Below are positions 5,107 through 5,156 of a stretch of 5,156 nt of DNA, in pieces. How positions within the stretch are numbered: position 1 is the first letter of the stretch; the number at the start of each line of letters is the position of its first letter. A model generated the notes under the pieces. The model ran no database searches. It had not been told where the DNA came from and was given only the letters and a program-made list of their open reading frames with translations. Origin of the DNA: Paracoccaceae bacterium (GTDB lineage: Bacteria; Pseudomonadota; Alphaproteobacteria; Rhodobacterales; Rhodobacteraceae). The stretch lies in NCBI GenBank assembly GCA_003500165.1, contig DNSZ01000176.1, positions 1-5,156 of the forward strand, in the 5' to 3' direction. The position numbers and the translations under genes were made by a program.

Positions 5107-5156
5107 AGCTGGCCCGGCGCTGCGTAGTCCTCATGTAACGCAGCGCCGGGCCAGCT
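5107..5156. repeat. perfect 18-bp inverted repeat at the window end
   Basis: AGCTGGCCCGGCGCTGCG (5107-5124) is the exact reverse complement of 5139-5156; T5125-A5138 extends the stem to 19 pairs around a 12-nt loop (5126-5137). The second arm ends on the last base of the window. It may be a transcription-blocking hairpin just inside the IS21 end, or a fold-back artefact at a contig end; the sequence alone does not decide. Confidence 0.9.

Larger units (their letters stand above)
5046..5156. mobile_element. IS21-family insertion sequence, one end only (continues past the window)
   Basis: The element end begins TGTCAATCGGCATCC and carries two spaced copies of a repeat of the form ATCGGC-TCCAAT--TGACCCC. 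Terminal TG and multiple repeated blocks with GACCCC are typical of IS21-family ends, where the IstA transposase binds. No istA or istB coding sequence is reached, so the orientation of the element is unknown. Its junction splits the IS110 transposase after codon 31, making it the younger of the two insertions. Target duplication cannot be checked because the other end is missing. Confidence 0.75.

Noticed and set aside
5089..5117. TTGACC in the IS21 repeat as the -35 of a promoter reading rightward
   Set aside because: The sequence 17 nt downstream is GC-rich and unlike a -10. A junction promoter in a tandem IS21 dimer is possible but not visible here.

Overview
The window is high-GC DNA with strong G/C bias at third codon positions. 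Its protein repertoire suggests an alphaproteobacterium, most likely of the Rhodobacteraceae or Rhizobiales type; this is an inference from composition and protein style, not a placement. It has two parts: an ordinary chromosomal or plasmid gene cluster (about 70-4567) and a junction of stacked mobile-element remnants (about 4568-5156).

All five intact genes of the cluster are on the + strand and closely spaced, so they may form one operon. (1) A 255-aa short-chain dehydrogenase is collinear with E. coli 7-alpha-hydroxysteroid dehydrogenase HdhA and keeps Ser146/Tyr159/Lys163 and the NAD-selecting Asp42. (2) A 263-aa paralogous dehydrogenase follows after 71 nt; it has an intact Ser/Tyr/Lys set but altered glycine and NNAG motifs. 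(3) After 20 nt comes a 579-aa secreted outer-membrane beta-barrel protein, resembling alginate-export porins, with a possible POTRA-like N-terminal domain. (4) A 155-aa four-helix membrane protein of unknown function follows. (5) It is coupled by an ATGA overlap to a 196-aa MarC-like (UPF0056) membrane protein. One reading is that a hydrophobic or polyol-type substrate crosses the outer membrane through the porin and is oxidised or epimerised by the dehydrogenase pair. The substrate is not shown by the sequence, and the two membrane proteins have no assignable role in it.

Downstream of marC, 4568-4787 has no confident gene, only two short overlapping ORFs that could be prophage debris. From about 4788 a structured, GC-rich non-coding leader runs into the first 31 codons of an IS110-family transposase (4953-5045). 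At 5046 this gene is cut by the end of a second element: TGTCA followed by two 24-bp terminal repeats typical of IS21-family ends. The window stops inside that element, exactly at the end of a perfect 18-bp inverted repeat.

The most interesting part is the IS110 leader. The segment at 4874-4888 can pair with three different partners, one of which buries the transposase ribosome-binding site and start codon. The same position, upstream of the transposase, is where IS110-group elements encode their bridge (guide) RNA. It is therefore a candidate for a combined guide RNA and translational switch, now stranded by the nested insertion.
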